The notes under the pieces: model-generated | What the model saw: only the letters and a program-made list of their open reading frames with translations | Told to the model about the DNA's origin: nothing | Databases searched by the model: none | Part shown: piece after piece, positions 8,921 through 17,347 of the stretch | How the letters are laid out: every line of letters begins with the position of its first letter | How positions within the stretch are numbered: position 1 is the stretch's first letter | Made by a program: the position numbers and the translations under genes | Source of the DNA: Burkholderia savannae | Lineage (GTDB): Bacteria; Pseudomonadota; Gammaproteobacteria; Burkholderiales; Burkholderiaceae | Direction of reading: 5' to 3' | Assembly: GCF_001524445.2 (NCBI RefSeq) | Contig: NZ_CP013418.1 | Span: 1,240,001 to 1,304,000, forward strand | Length of the DNA stretch: 64,000 nucleotides

Positions 8921-9877
8921 TCAACGCGCATCGAAGCCGCGGCGATACGCGGCTGGGCTCGTTGCCGCGATGCGCCTGAAGTGCCGGCGCAGCGACTCCT
9001 CCGAACCGAACCCCGCGAGCGCGGCGACGCGCGCGACCGACAGCGCGGGGTCTTGCTCGATCATCTCCTTCGCGAGCCCGACCCGCTCGCGGATCAGCCA
9101 TTCGTACGGGCCGAGCCCCGTCGCGTCGCGAAACTGCCGCTGCAGCGTGCGCGGGCTCATCGCCGCGCGCGCGGCGAGCGTCGCGAGCGTGTGCGGCTGC
9201 GCGGCATGCGCGCGCATCCAGTCGATCAGCTTCGCGAGCCGATCGCCGCCGACGCCCGGCAGCGGCCGCGGCACGAACTGCGCCTGGCCGCCGTCGCGAT
9301 GCGGCGGCAGCACGAGCCGCTGCGCGACGCGATTGGCGATCGCGCTGCCGTGATCGCGGCGCACGATGTGCATCAACATGTCGAGGCCCGCCGCCGAGCC
9401 CGCCGACGTGACGATCCGCCCTTCGTCGACGTAGAGCGCGTCGGGATTCACGCGCAGCGACGGATAGCGCGCCTGCAGACGCTGCGCGTAACGCCAGTGC
9501 GTCGTGACGGTCGCGCCGTCGAGCACGCCCGCCGCGGCAAGCACGAACACGCCCGAGCAGATCGAGCAAAGCCGCGCGCCGCGCCGGTGGGCCGCGCGGA
9601 TCTTCTTCAACAGCGGCTCGGGCGGCGTTTCGTCCGGATCGCGCCAGCCGGGAATCACGATCGTGTCCGCGCGATCCATCAGCGCGAGCCGATACGGTGC
9701 TTCGACCTTGATGCCGCCCGCCGCGCGCACGGGCCCCGGCTCGCTCGCGCAGACCGCGAAGCGATACCAGTCGACGCCGAGTTCCGGCCGCGGCAGCGCG
9801 AACAGCTCGACGACGCAGCCGAATTCGAAAGTGCAGAGCCGATCGTACGCGAGCGCGACGACGAGATGATTGTGCAT
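8921..9877 (-). CDS. ftrA: GlxA/FtrA-type AraC regulator with DJ-1/PfpI domain
   Basis: A 318-residue transcription factor made of an N-terminal DJ-1/PfpI (class I amidotransferase-like) domain (residues 1-190) and a C-terminal AraC double HTH (residues 215-315). The nucleophile-elbow cysteine of the DJ-1 fold is C107 in CSICSGVFVLAAAGV. The AraC part shows HTLATLAARAAMSPRTLQRQ and VARVAALAGFGSEESLRRHF. Overall it reads as the FtrA subgroup. The partner evidence is good: the divergent gene at 9989 encodes a rhodanese of the type that commonly neighbours ftrA, and the 111 bases between them must hold both promoters. The regulated pathway and effector are not known from the sequence. Confidence 0.82.
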   Translation of the reverse strand: MHNHLVVALAYDRLCTFEFGCVVELFALPRPELGVDWYRFAVCASEPGPVRAAGGIKVEAPYRLALMDRADTIVIPGWRDPDETPPEPLLKKIRAAHRRGARLCSICSGVFVLAAAGVLDGATVTTHWRYAQRLQARYPSLRVNPDALYVDEGRIVTSAGSAAGLDMLMHIVRRDHGSAIANRVAQRLVLPPHRDGGQAQFVPRPLPGVGGDRLAKLIDWMRAHAAQPHTLATLAARAAMSPRTLQRQFRDATGLGPYEWLIRERVGLAKEMIEQDPALSVARVAALAGFGSEESLRRHFRRIAATSPAAYRRGFDAR

Positions 9878-9988
9878 GGCGCGATGTTACCGGAAGTTGT
9901 CGATCGCGCCACTGTCGTGCGACGCGCGCGATCCGGATACTGAGCGCTCGTTCGCCACCGCAACCATTCGACACGAGGAGAACCGGCC

Positions 9989-10396
9989 ATGTCCCGCGTC
10001 ACCGAAACGCCCGCCGCCGACAGCGCGGCCGCCGCCGCGCACTTCGCGGCATCGCTCGCCTTCGAGACCGATTGCTGGGACGTGCACGACGCGCTGGCGT
10101 CCGGCGCGCCCGATTTCGTGCTGCTCGACGTGCGCGGCCCCGGCCTCTACGCGGCCGGACACGTGCCCGGCGCGCTCAACCTGCCGCATCGAAAGATCGT
10201 TGAAAGCAAGCTCGCGGAATTTGCGCGCGGCACGTGCTTCGTCGTCTATTGCGCGGGGCCGCACTGCAACGGCGCGGCGCGCGCGGCGCTGCGGCTCGCT
10301 CGCCTCGGCCGGCCGGTGAAGCTGATGCTGGGCGGCGTGACGGGCTGGCTCGACGAAGGGTTCGCGCTCGCGCGCGCCGACGGCGCGCAAACGTAA
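9989..10396 (+). CDS. Rhodanese-like domain protein
   Basis: A 135-residue single-domain rhodanese. The conserved blocks are VLLDVRGPGLYAAGHVPGAL (residues 45-63) and the active-site loop YCAGPHCNGA, with catalytic Cys88 and a second Cys at 93. This loop (CAGPHCNGA) belongs to a particular rhodanese subgroup and departs from the classical CRKGVT loop of thiosulfate sulfurtransferase, so the sulfur donor may differ. The ending MLGGVTGWLDEGF is standard for the fold. Start at 9989 has GAGGAGAACCGGCC upstream, a good ribosome binding site. It is divergent from the FtrA-like regulator and is the most likely target of it. Confidence 0.85.
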   Translation: MSRVTETPAADSAAAAAHFAASLAFETDCWDVHDALASGAPDFVLLDVRGPGLYAAGHVPGALNLPHRKIVESKLAEFARGTCFVVYCAGPHCNGAARAALRLARLGRPVKLMLGGVTGWLDEGFALARADGAQT

Positions 10397-10562
10397 CGTT
10401 GCGTAAGGCGCCGTCAACCGGTGTAAGCCAGCGTAAGGCAGCGATCGATCCGTTACGAATCCGCAACAATTAGTTGTCTGCACAACAACCGAAAAAGCGC
10501 GACAATCAACGCCATCGTAGGTGCGACGTCAAGTCGCACCGCAGCACGGATGGAGAAGCCTC

Positions 10563-10889
10563 ATGCAGATGGGAATCCTGATCCAGATTGGCGGCTCGGT
10601 CGTCGCGATCGCGCTCTATTTTCTTCCGGCGATCGTCGCCGATCGCCGCGGCCGCGGCGACAAGCTCACGATCGCGCTGTTCAACGCGCTGCTCGGCTGG
10701 ACGGGAATCGGCTGGCTGCTGACGCTCTACTGGGCGCTGCAGCCGAACGCGGCCAACAATTTCGCCGGCGAGGTGCTGCTCGAGCGCCGCGCGATCAGCA
10801 TGAAGACGTTCTCGACGGGCCTCGTCGAACGCGTGCAGCGGCGGATCGCCGCGCAGGAGCGCTGGGCCGAAAAGCAAGGCACTCGCTGA
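10563..10889 (+). CDS. Superinfection-immunity (Imm superfamily) membrane protein
   Basis: A 108-residue protein with two hydrophobic segments. The first is ILIQIGGSVVAIALYFLPAI. The second contains the family hallmark ALFNALLGWTGIGWLLTLYW, characteristic of the Imm_superinfect family (PF14373, named after phage T4 Imm). The hydrophilic C-terminus (residues 62-108) is basic and probably cytoplasmic. Chromosomal members are common and need not act in phage exclusion. The start at 10563 is chosen because ATGGAGAAGCCTC precedes it with a well-placed GGAG; an upstream in-frame ATG at 10521 lacks one. No phage genes lie nearby. Confidence 0.8.
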   Translation: MQMGILIQIGGSVVAIALYFLPAIVADRRGRGDKLTIALFNALLGWTGIGWLLTLYWALQPNAANNFAGEVLLERRAISMKTFSTGLVERVQRRIAAQERWAEKQGTR

Positions 10890-11074
10890 TTGCGCCCCGC
10901 CGCGTTTCTCGCGTCCTCGCGCGCGATAGCGGTCGGCCTGAGCGGCAACGCAGCGGCACCCACCCGCACATGCGACTACGCCGCGCGCCCGTTCGGGCCG
11001 CGGCGCAGCGTTCGGCGCTCACGCGTGCGCCGTTTTCCTGACGAATGCTTGACGCTCGGACGCGCGATCCCGCG

Positions 11075-11344
11075 TCACGCCTGCATACCGCCGCGCACCG
11101 ACTGCGAGCGCATCCGCGCGAGCCCCGCCGAAATCGTCCGCGGCTCGAGCACGACGGTCTCGTTCGGAAACATCTCCTGGCGGAATTCGCCGTGCTCGTC
11201 GAACCATTGGCAGATCACCCATTCGCCCGTGTCGAACACGACCGGGCCGGCGTACGTCACCGTCATGCGTGGACCGCCCGTCTTGAGCGTCACGACGTCG
11301 CCGACCCGAAAGGAAGTGGTATGCGTATCACGGTAAGTCATCAT
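11075..11344 (-). CDS. YodC-like DUF2158 small protein
   Basis: An 89-residue protein of the YodC/DUF2158 family. The family core reads FRVGDVVTLKTGGPRMTV, then VICQWFDEHGEFRQEMFP, a small beta-barrel-like fold of unknown function. The C-terminal 20 residues (ISAGLARMRSQSVRGG) are less conserved. Either of two adjacent ATGs (11344 or 11341) may be used; AAGGGCCACC precedes them. Upstream is a markedly AT-rich tract (11350-11480) that probably contains its promoter. It stands alone between the Imm-type gene and the RpiR regulator. Confidence 0.8.
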   Translation of the reverse strand: MMTYRDTHTTSFRVGDVVTLKTGGPRMTVTYAGPVVFDTGEWVICQWFDEHGEFRQEMFPNETVVLEPRTISAGLARMRSQSVRGGMQA

Positions 11345-11728
11345 GGTGGCCCTTTTTCGGAAATAATTTATTTATTCATTTTTCCGGATCTTCGATCCAG
11401 CTATTCGTTCATCTCCCGCAGATTAGCAATCGACTGAATAGCCGGCAAGTCGCCATTAAAACTTTTTTTCGAATCGGGTTAATAAGTGGCGGCATCGTTA
11501 CGCGACCTTGGCCGCTCGACAGCGCGCCAGAGCGGCCTTGGCGGCGTGTTGCGCCGCAATTTCATTTGCAATGCAACAATCGCCGCCAATCTAATTCAGC
11601 GCATCGATACGTGGAAACGTTTCCAATTGCGGAGCAGATTTATCATCGAATGCGCCGGGAGTAAACGGCATGCTCCGGATATGGCGGCTTGAAAGACTTT
11701 TGCAATCCGCGCGAATGCGGCGCCGCAC
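11345..11728. other. AT-rich intergenic region with an operator-like palindrome
   Basis: About 380 bases between the divergent start of the YodC-like gene and the end of the RpiR gene. The part at 11350-11480 is strongly AT-rich for this genome (AAATAATTTATTTATTC and TAAAACTTTTTTTCG), consistent with a promoter reading leftwards. The 14-bp palindrome at 11612-11625 is listed separately. No ORF of interest. Confidence 0.5.
11612..11625. promoter_or_regulatory. Perfect 14-bp palindrome TGGAAACGTTTCCA
   Basis: TGGAAACGTTTCCA has the form of a LacI/GalR-family operator: dyad with central CG and flanking AAAC/GTTT half-sites. It lies 104 bases beyond the stop of the RpiR gene and about 270 bases upstream of the YodC-like start. 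No LacI-family gene is present in the window, and the target gene is unclear. Confidence 0.45.
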
Positions 11729-12589
11729 TCAGACGACGTATGCGCCCTTTGCGTGCAGCTCCGCCTCGGCCTGCTCGAGCGCCGCGATCGCGTCGCCGCC
11801 TTCGAGCGCGAGCAATTGCGCGACGAGCGCTTCCACCAGCGCATGCGCGGCGACGAGCGACGGGAAGAACGACGGGCTGTCGTGCGTGAAGATCAGTTGC
11901 GCGTCGGCGTGCAGCGCGATCGGCGACACCGCGCTGTCGGTGATCGCGACGATCTTGCCGCCCTGCACGCGCGCCGCCTGAGCGACGCGCGTCGCCTCGG
12001 CCGAATACGGCGCAAAGCTGACGACGACGGTCACGCTGTTCTTCGCGATCGTCCGCAGCTCCATGTCGAGCGAGCCCGCCACGCCTGTCAGCAGCGACAC
12101 CGTCGGCCGGAACAGCCGATAGCCGTAGACAAGGCCGAACGCGACCGGATAGCACGACCGGAAGCCCGCGACATGCACGTGCGCGGCCTTGCGCATCAGC
12201 TTCGCCGCCTCGGCGAGCGCCTGCGCGTTCTGCGCGGCGCTCGCCTCGAGGTTGTGCCGCTGCGCGGCGAGCAGATCGGCCGCGAGCGAGGCCTTCGCGT
12301 TCGGCTTCACGAGCGAACGCGCGCGCTGCGTGAGCGGCTGCGGCCGCGTGCGCACGCGCGCGACGAACAGATCGCGCAGCTCGTTCCAGCCCGGAAAGCC
12401 GAATTGCTGCGCGAGCCGCACGAGCGACGCCGGCTGCACGTTCGCGCGCTGCGCGACCTTGCGCATCGACGACACGGCCACCTCGTCGGGATGATCGAGC
12501 AGGAACGCCGCGCCCACCTGGAATTGCGGGCTCAGCTCGGAAAATTGCGCCCGGATCAGGGACGCGAGTTCATCGAAATCGGCGGGCAT
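11729..12589 (-). CDS. MurR/RpiR family transcriptional regulator
   Basis: A 286-residue regulator with an N-terminal HTH_6 domain (residues 1-80, containing VAQRANVQPASLVRLAQQFG) and a C-terminal SIS phosphosugar-binding domain (residues 120-260). The SIS part shows HVHVAGFRSCYPVAFGLVYG, VVVSFAPYSAET-like VVVSFAPYSAEATRVAQAA, and KIVAITDSAVSPIALHADAQ, all normal for the family. Members sense phosphorylated sugars or related ligands and regulate their catabolism. No sugar or amino-sugar genes adjoin it, so the regulon must lie elsewhere. Start at 12589 is followed directly by the conserved FDELASLIRAQFSELSP. Confidence 0.87.
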   Translation of the reverse strand: MPADFDELASLIRAQFSELSPQFQVGAAFLLDHPDEVAVSSMRKVAQRANVQPASLVRLAQQFGFPGWNELRDLFVARVRTRPQPLTQRARSLVKPNAKASLAADLLAAQRHNLEASAAQNAQALAEAAKLMRKAAHVHVAGFRSCYPVAFGLVYGYRLFRPTVSLLTGVAGSLDMELRTIAKNSVTVVVSFAPYSAEATRVAQAARVQGGKIVAITDSAVSPIALHADAQLIFTHDSPSFFPSLVAAHALVEALVAQLLALEGGDAIAALEQAEAELHAKGAYVV

Positions 12590-12785
12590 CGTGGTCGGGG
12601 AAAAAGTCGATCGGCCATGGTATCACCCGCATTGCGCGGTCGATGCCTGCGAATGCCGGGCGGCGCGAGATGGGGCCGGGGCCAAGTTCGCCGCGACCTG
12701 CCCGGCAGCGCGCCGTGATTCGGATTCGCGCGCGCATTGTCGGGCCGGCCCGCCATGCTTGCAGAAGATGCGATGGATGACGCGC

Positions 12786-12920
12786 TTTCCGATCTTTCCG
12801 ATCTTTCCGATCTTTCCGATCTTTCCGATCTTTCCGATCTTTCCGATCTTTCCGATCTTTCCGATCTTTCCGATCTTTCCGATCCTTCCGATCCTTCCGA
12901 TCCTTCCGATCCTTCCGATC
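12786..12920. repeat. Nonanucleotide tandem array (TTTCCGATC)11 (CTTCCGATC)4
   Basis: Eleven copies of TTTCCGATC (12786-12884) are followed by four of the one-base variant CTTCCGATC (12885-12920). The unit length of 9 keeps any frame open, reading as Ser-Asp-Leu repeats on the plus strand and as Lys-Ile-Gly on the minus strand. I do not think it is translated: there is no convincing start or domain on either side. Such variable-number arrays are used for strain typing in this group. Confidence 0.9.
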
Positions 12921-12937
12921 GTCAGATTTTTCGATCT

Positions 12938-13043
12938 TCGGGCCTTTGGGCCTTTGGGCCTTTGGGCCTTTGGGCTTTGGGGCTTTGGGGCTTTGGGGCT
13001 TTGAGGCTTTGAGGCTTTGGGGCCTTCGGACCTTCGGGCCTTC
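12938..13043. repeat. Degenerate 8-bp tandem array (GGGCCTTT/GGGGCTTT/GAGGCTTT)
   Basis: Starts about 17 bases after the nonanucleotide array. Units are GGGCCTTT (four), GGGGCTTT (three to four), GAGGCTTT (two), then TTCGGACC/TTCGGGCC variants. Period 8, so it breaks reading frames, which supports the whole region being non-coding. Confidence 0.85.
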
Positions 13044-13535
13044 GAGTCATCCGATCTTCTGATCTCCTTCAATAATTCCAATCTCAACGATCCTCGCCGC
13101 CCGCTTCGATCCGGCGAAGTTTCACCCGTCGATTCATTCGGTCCCGCGATCGTTGCCCCACCTCGATTCACCGCTTCTTCGCCGTTTCGATGTCTCGCCG
13201 ATCGTCCCATTCGAGGACTTCATTCGGGGACTTCATCAATGTCGTCATCACATTCCCTTGCGACTCCCTCGTTTCAGCGCGCCTTCAAGCCCCGATCCCC
13301 AAATCTTCGATCGACGCGCGCCGATCCATCGCTGCGCCGGCGATTCGCGCCGTCGCGCACCAAATCGCCCATCTACGACCATCTAGGCTCACCCGCGCCC
13401 GCCGTCGCCCGCCCCATCGCGTCGCGCTCCGCATTTCCCGACGCTTTAAGCCGCCGCTAAGCATCGAGCGCTTATCATTCCCGCAAGCGGCATGCACGCG
13501 CACGCGCGCGCCGCGCTCTGACGGAATCTCGAAAC
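13044..13535. other. Intergenic region upstream of the two-component system
   Basis: About 490 bases between the tandem arrays and the response-regulator start. It is somewhat poorer in GC and rich in short GATC/CGATC words. Must contain the promoter of the two-component operon. I see no gene. Confidence 0.45.
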
Positions 13536-14198
13536 ATGCGCGTATTGCTCGTCGAAGACGATCCGCTCATCGGCAGCGGGCTCGAACAAGGACTGAAACA
13601 GGAAGGCTTCGCGGTCGACTGGGTGCAGAACGGCGACGCGGCGTCGCTCGCGCTGCGCACGACGCCGTACGGGCTGCTGCTGCTCGACCTCGGCCTGCCG
13701 GACAAGGACGGCCTCGCGGTGCTCGCCGCGCTGCGGCGCCGCGACGACGCGCTGCCCGTGATCGTGATCACCGCGCGCGACGCGCTGCCCGACCGGATCG
13801 CCGGGCTCGACTGCGGCGCCGACGACTATCTCGTCAAGCCGTTCGCGCTCGAAGAGTTGCTCGCGCGCATCCGCGCGGTGAACCGCCGCCAGACGGGGCG
13901 CGCGCAGACGGTGCTCGCGGCGGGCGTGCTGCGGCTCGATCCGGCGCGCCATCAGGTGTGGCGCGGCGACGAGGAAGTCGCGCTGTCGCCGAAGGAATTC
14001 GTGCTGCTGCACGAGCTGATGCGCGAGCCGGGCGCGGTGATCTCGCGCGAGCAGTTCGAGGAGCGGCTGTACAGCTGGGGCGAGGAAATCGAGAGCAACG
14101 CGGTGCAGGTCCACATCCACAACCTGCGCAAGAAGCTCGGCCACGACACGATCCTCACGGTGCGCGGCGTCGGCTACCGGATCGGAGACGGCGCATGA
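13536..14198 (+). CDS. OmpR/PhoB-family response regulator (QseB/TctD-like)
   Basis: A 220-residue response regulator. The receiver domain (1-115) has the acidic pair E7-D8-D9, phospho-acceptor D51 in LLLLDLGLPDKDG, T79 and K101 in DYLVKPF. The C-terminal winged helix (125-218) is of the OmpR type, ending NAVQVHIHNLRKKLG and TVRGVGYRIG. Length and the LPDKDGL motif resemble the QseB/PmrA/TctD branch. The stop overlaps the ATG of the histidine kinase gene by one base pair shift (ATGA), so the two are translationally coupled. Neighbouring genes give no hint about the signal. Confidence 0.9.
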   Translation: MRVLLVEDDPLIGSGLEQGLKQEGFAVDWVQNGDAASLALRTTPYGLLLLDLGLPDKDGLAVLAALRRRDDALPVIVITARDALPDRIAGLDCGADDYLVKPFALEELLARIRAVNRRQTGRAQTVLAAGVLRLDPARHQVWRGDEEVALSPKEFVLLHELMREPGAVISREQFEERLYSWGEEIESNAVQVHIHNLRKKLGHDTILTVRGVGYRIGDGA

Positions 14199-15577
14199 CG
14201 GGCGCGCCGCGCGGCTTCGCGCGCCGGCTCACCGCATCGCTGCGCGGCCGGCTGCTGATGTGGCTGCTGCCCGCCGCGTGCGTCGTCGGCGTGCTCGCGA
14301 GCACGGGCACCTACTGGGGCGCGCTGCGCGAGCTCGACGATCTGCTCGACGATCAGATGCGCAGCATGTCGAAGCAGATTCAGGTCGACGACAGCGGCAA
14401 GCTGTCGATCGAGGGGCGCGACAAGCTCGGCAAGCGCCACCCGGCCGATTACGATTCCGACGACGTGCTGCTGCAAGTATGGCGCGGCGGCCAGCTCCAA
14501 TTCACGACCGATCCGGCAACGCAGCTGCCGCCGCCCGCTGCGGCCGGCTTCGTGGCGCTCGACGCGGGCGGCCAGCGCTGGCACACGTACGTGCGCGAGA
14601 GCGCGGGCACCACGATCCGCGTCGCGCAGCCGCGCCAGGCGCGCTGGGAGGCGATCGCGGGCATCGCCGTGCATCTGCTCTGGCCGGTGCTGTCGCTGCT
14701 GCCGCTGCTCGCGGTCGGGCTGTGGCTCGGCATCGGTTACGGGCTGCGGCCGCTCGGCGCGATTGCCGCGGGCCTGAAGCGCCGTCATGCGAATCACCTC
14801 GACCAGCTCGACATCACGACCGTGCCGACCGAAGCGCAGCCGCTCGCGTCCGAGATCAACGATCTGCTCGCCCGGCTCGACCGCTCGTTCACGCTGCAGC
14901 GGAACTTCATCGCGGACGCCGCGCATGAATTGCGCACGCCGATCATGGGCCTGTCGATCCAGACGCAGCTGCTGCAACGCACGGCGAGCGCCGACGAGCG
15001 CGCGCGCATCCTCGCGCAGATCCAGGCCGCCACGACGCGCCTGTCGCATCTCGCCGAGCAGTTGCTCACGCTCGCGCGCCTCGAGCCCGATGCGCAATCG
15101 GCGACGTTCGCCGACGTCGATCTCGCCGCGTTGTGCCGCTCGGTCGTCGCCGAGCGCTCGCGCGTCGCGAGCGCGCAGCATGTCGATCTCGGCGCGGTCG
15201 GCACGGCGCCCGTGCGCGTGCAAGGCAACGCCGACACGCTGCGCGTGCTGCTCAACAATCTCGTCGACAACGCGATCCGCTATGCGGGCGCGGGCGCGCG
15301 CGTCGACGTCGAAGCGCGCGCCGACGCCGGCGGCGCGCCCGCGCTCGAAGTGCGCGACAACGGCCCCGGCATTCCGGTGGCCGATCGTCCGCGCGTGTGG
15401 GAGCGCTTCTATCGCGGCGGCGGCGCGCAGCTCGTGTCGGCGTCGGGCAGCGGGCTCGGGCTGTCGATCGTCAAGCGCATCGCCGAGCAGCATCGCGCGG
15501 AGGTGTCGCTCGCGAGCGGCGCCGACGGGCGCGGGTTGACGGTGACGGTACGCTTCGGCGCGAAGCCGCGGGCGTGA
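14195..15577 (+). CDS. Sensor histidine kinase
   Basis: A 460-residue membrane histidine kinase, partner of the response regulator immediately upstream. It has a first membrane helix (residues 20-40), a periplasmic sensing region (about 41-154) and a second helix (155-180). The HAMP-like linker leads to the H box DAAHELRTPIMGL with phospho-acceptor H244. The ATPase domain carries the N box NNLVDNAIRYA, G1 DNGPGIP and G2 GSGLGLSIVKRIA. The periplasmic part contains the segment DVLLQVWRGGQLQFTTDP, similar to the QseC/TctE sensor type. The start codon overlaps the regulator's stop. The signal is not deducible. Confidence 0.9.
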   Translation: MTGAPRGFARRLTASLRGRLLMWLLPAACVVGVLASTGTYWGALRELDDLLDDQMRSMSKQIQVDDSGKLSIEGRDKLGKRHPADYDSDDVLLQVWRGGQLQFTTDPATQLPPPAAAGFVALDAGGQRWHTYVRESAGTTIRVAQPRQARWEAIAGIAVHLLWPVLSLLPLLAVGLWLGIGYGLRPLGAIAAGLKRRHANHLDQLDITTVPTEAQPLASEINDLLARLDRSFTLQRNFIADAAHELRTPIMGLSIQTQLLQRTASADERARILAQIQAATTRLSHLAEQLLTLARLEPDAQSATFADVDLAALCRSVVAERSRVASAQHVDLGAVGTAPVRVQGNADTLRVLLNNLVDNAIRYAGAGARVDVEARADAGGAPALEVRDNGPGIPVADRPRVWERFYRGGGAQLVSASGSGLGLSIVKRIAEQHRAEVSLASGADGRGLTVTVRFGAKPRA

Positions 15578-15802
15578 GCGGCGCGGCACGCGGGCGCGGC
15601 GGCCGGCTCGGTTGCGCGTCGACGCCCGGCGGAGGTGGCGTGTTCTTTGCGGTCGGCACGTGCGCTGCTTGGTGGGGCGGCGGATCGGTTTGTCGGTTTG
15701 TCGGCAGATCGGCAAACCAGTGAGTGGGTAAACCACTGAATCGGCGAATCACCCAATTCATCACGCGAACCGCACGATCATCGCGCGCCGAACGCCACGT
15801 CC
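15578..15802. other. Spacer between the histidine kinase gene and the repeat array
   Basis: About 225 bases. Holds GGTTTG (15695-15700) and CAAACC (15713-15718), a weak inverted repeat that could end the two-component transcript, and the word AAACCA(G/C)TGA twice. No gene. Confidence 0.4.
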
Positions 15803-17179
15803 TTGTCCACATTTTTTGTTGGCAAGCTTGTGGACATCCTGAGCATCCGGCGATCAAGTCATTGATGCGGCAGCGTTTTCCCAAAGGTGTCACGAATGCG
15901 GCACGCTGCGCCTACGCGCGCACGTACGCGGCATGCGGCGTTGCCTGTGCGCAGAGCTGCTCACGTCGGCTTCGCGACATATGAACATCCGTTCACCGAA
16001 ATCGCCCATAAGAAATGCGCCGTCGTTTTCCACAATTTTTGTTGGCAAGCTTGTGGAGATCCGGGGTGCGCCGCGATCAACTCGTTGATCCATTGGACTT
16101 TTGTCGAGCAGCTCAGGCAAGCGGCGGCACGTACGGAATCGCGCTGTCGCCAACGGCCTTTGACGTCTTCGCGCGTGCAACTCGCGCACTGCCTCGCGCC
16201 GTCCGGCCATTCGACATGCTCGATGGCCGAGCCGCTTTTCCACAATTTTTGTGGTCAAGCGTGTGGATATCCTGAGCATCCGCCGCCCAAGCAATTGATC
16301 CTGCGACATTTTCACGAACAGGGCGACAAAGAAGCAGCGCACGCAAGTTCATCGCATGCGAGCCGCCGGTCGAACCCCCGTTCGCCCATGCCGGCTTGAG
16401 CAGCCGGGCCGCCGCATCTCCGGCAGCGCTTCCGCATCGCCTTTTCCACAATTTTTGTGGCCAAGCTTGTGGACATCCTGAGCATCCGATTCTCAAGCCA
16501 TTGATCCAGCGACACTTTTCTCCGCATGTCAATGAAGCGGCACATGGCGTCGGCATACCCCTTTTCGCGCAGATCGGCGCGGCGTCGCGGCCGGGGTTCG
16601 ACAATCGCGCCATCGCGTCGGCGAACGCGATCGCATCGCGGCCTTTTCCACATTTTTTGTTGGCAAGCTTGTGGATAGGCTGGGCATCCGACAGTCAACT
16701 CATTGATCCGCCGACGTTTTCTCGTACGCACCAAACAAGCGGCACGAGCGCGCCATGTTCGCGCCCGTGCGGACCATCAACATCCGGCATTTCAACGCGC
16801 GATATCGAGCGATGCGCTCGGCATTCGGCGAATCTTCGATGCGCGATCTGAAGTCGGGCCTTGTCCACAATTTTTGTTGGCAAGCTTGTGGACATCCTGA
16901 GCATCGGGCGCACAACACATTGATCCGACGACACTTTCGCCGAGCAGTCAGAACTGCGGCACGGCGACGGAAATCGGTTCGCCGCATGCGCATGCATGCG
17001 CGTCGCGCCGCGCCGACTCGTCACGGCGCAAGCGCCCGCGCGACAAAACAATCCACAATGCATTCTCGACATTAGGGTTTTCCACAGATTTTGTGCGCAA
17101 GCTTGTGGATATCTCGGCGAACTCAGCGCCAAACAATTGATATATCGACATTTTTCCGGAATCGTCGTACCGTCGGCAC
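15803..17179. repeat. Array of seven ~102-nt units with paired DnaA-box-like 9-mers
   Basis: Seven related units begin at 15803, 16026, 16236, 16442, 16644, 16861 and 17078, at steps of 223, 210, 206, 202, 217 and 217 bases. Each opens with TTTTCCACA or TTGTCCACA, a T-rich run, then CAAGCTTGTGGA (one copy CAAGCGTGTGGA). The first and last parts form inverted DnaA-box-like 9-mers (consensus TTWTNCACA) around a CAAGCTTG palindrome. A second conserved block reads CATTGATCC, GCGACA, TTTTC; a third, about 17 bases on, reads GCGGCAC. Between units lie about 100 bases of dissimilar DNA. The steps are not multiples of three, so it is not one repeated protein. Function unknown; a DnaA-binding locus or a family of structured RNAs are the two readings. 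Confidence 0.85.
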
Positions 17180-17347
17180 AAACCGTCGCGAAGCGTCGGC
17201 GACGCAGCCCGGGAAATGGCAACGAAAGCGCTCACGCGCGCCGGCTCGCGCGAACTTGCGAGCGACCGCTCGCGCACGCGGCGGCCGTCGCGCGCCTTCG
17301 CGTCGGCCGCCGCCCTGACCTCGCGCCCGCGATGACGCGCGCGTCGC

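Noticed and set aside
12737..13012. Ser-Asp-Leu repeat protein
   Set aside because: The frame exists only because the repeat unit is 9 bases. The next array has period 8, and there is no domain or clear translation signal.
15803..17179. CRISPR array
   Set aside because: Units are about 102 bases and imperfect, and inter-unit sequences are about 100 bases of uneven length. No cas gene lies nearby.
15803..17179. Replication origin of the replicon
   Set aside because: No dnaA, dnaN, rep or parAB gene is in the window. Box-like sites alone do not make an origin, so I leave it as a DnaA-binding candidate.
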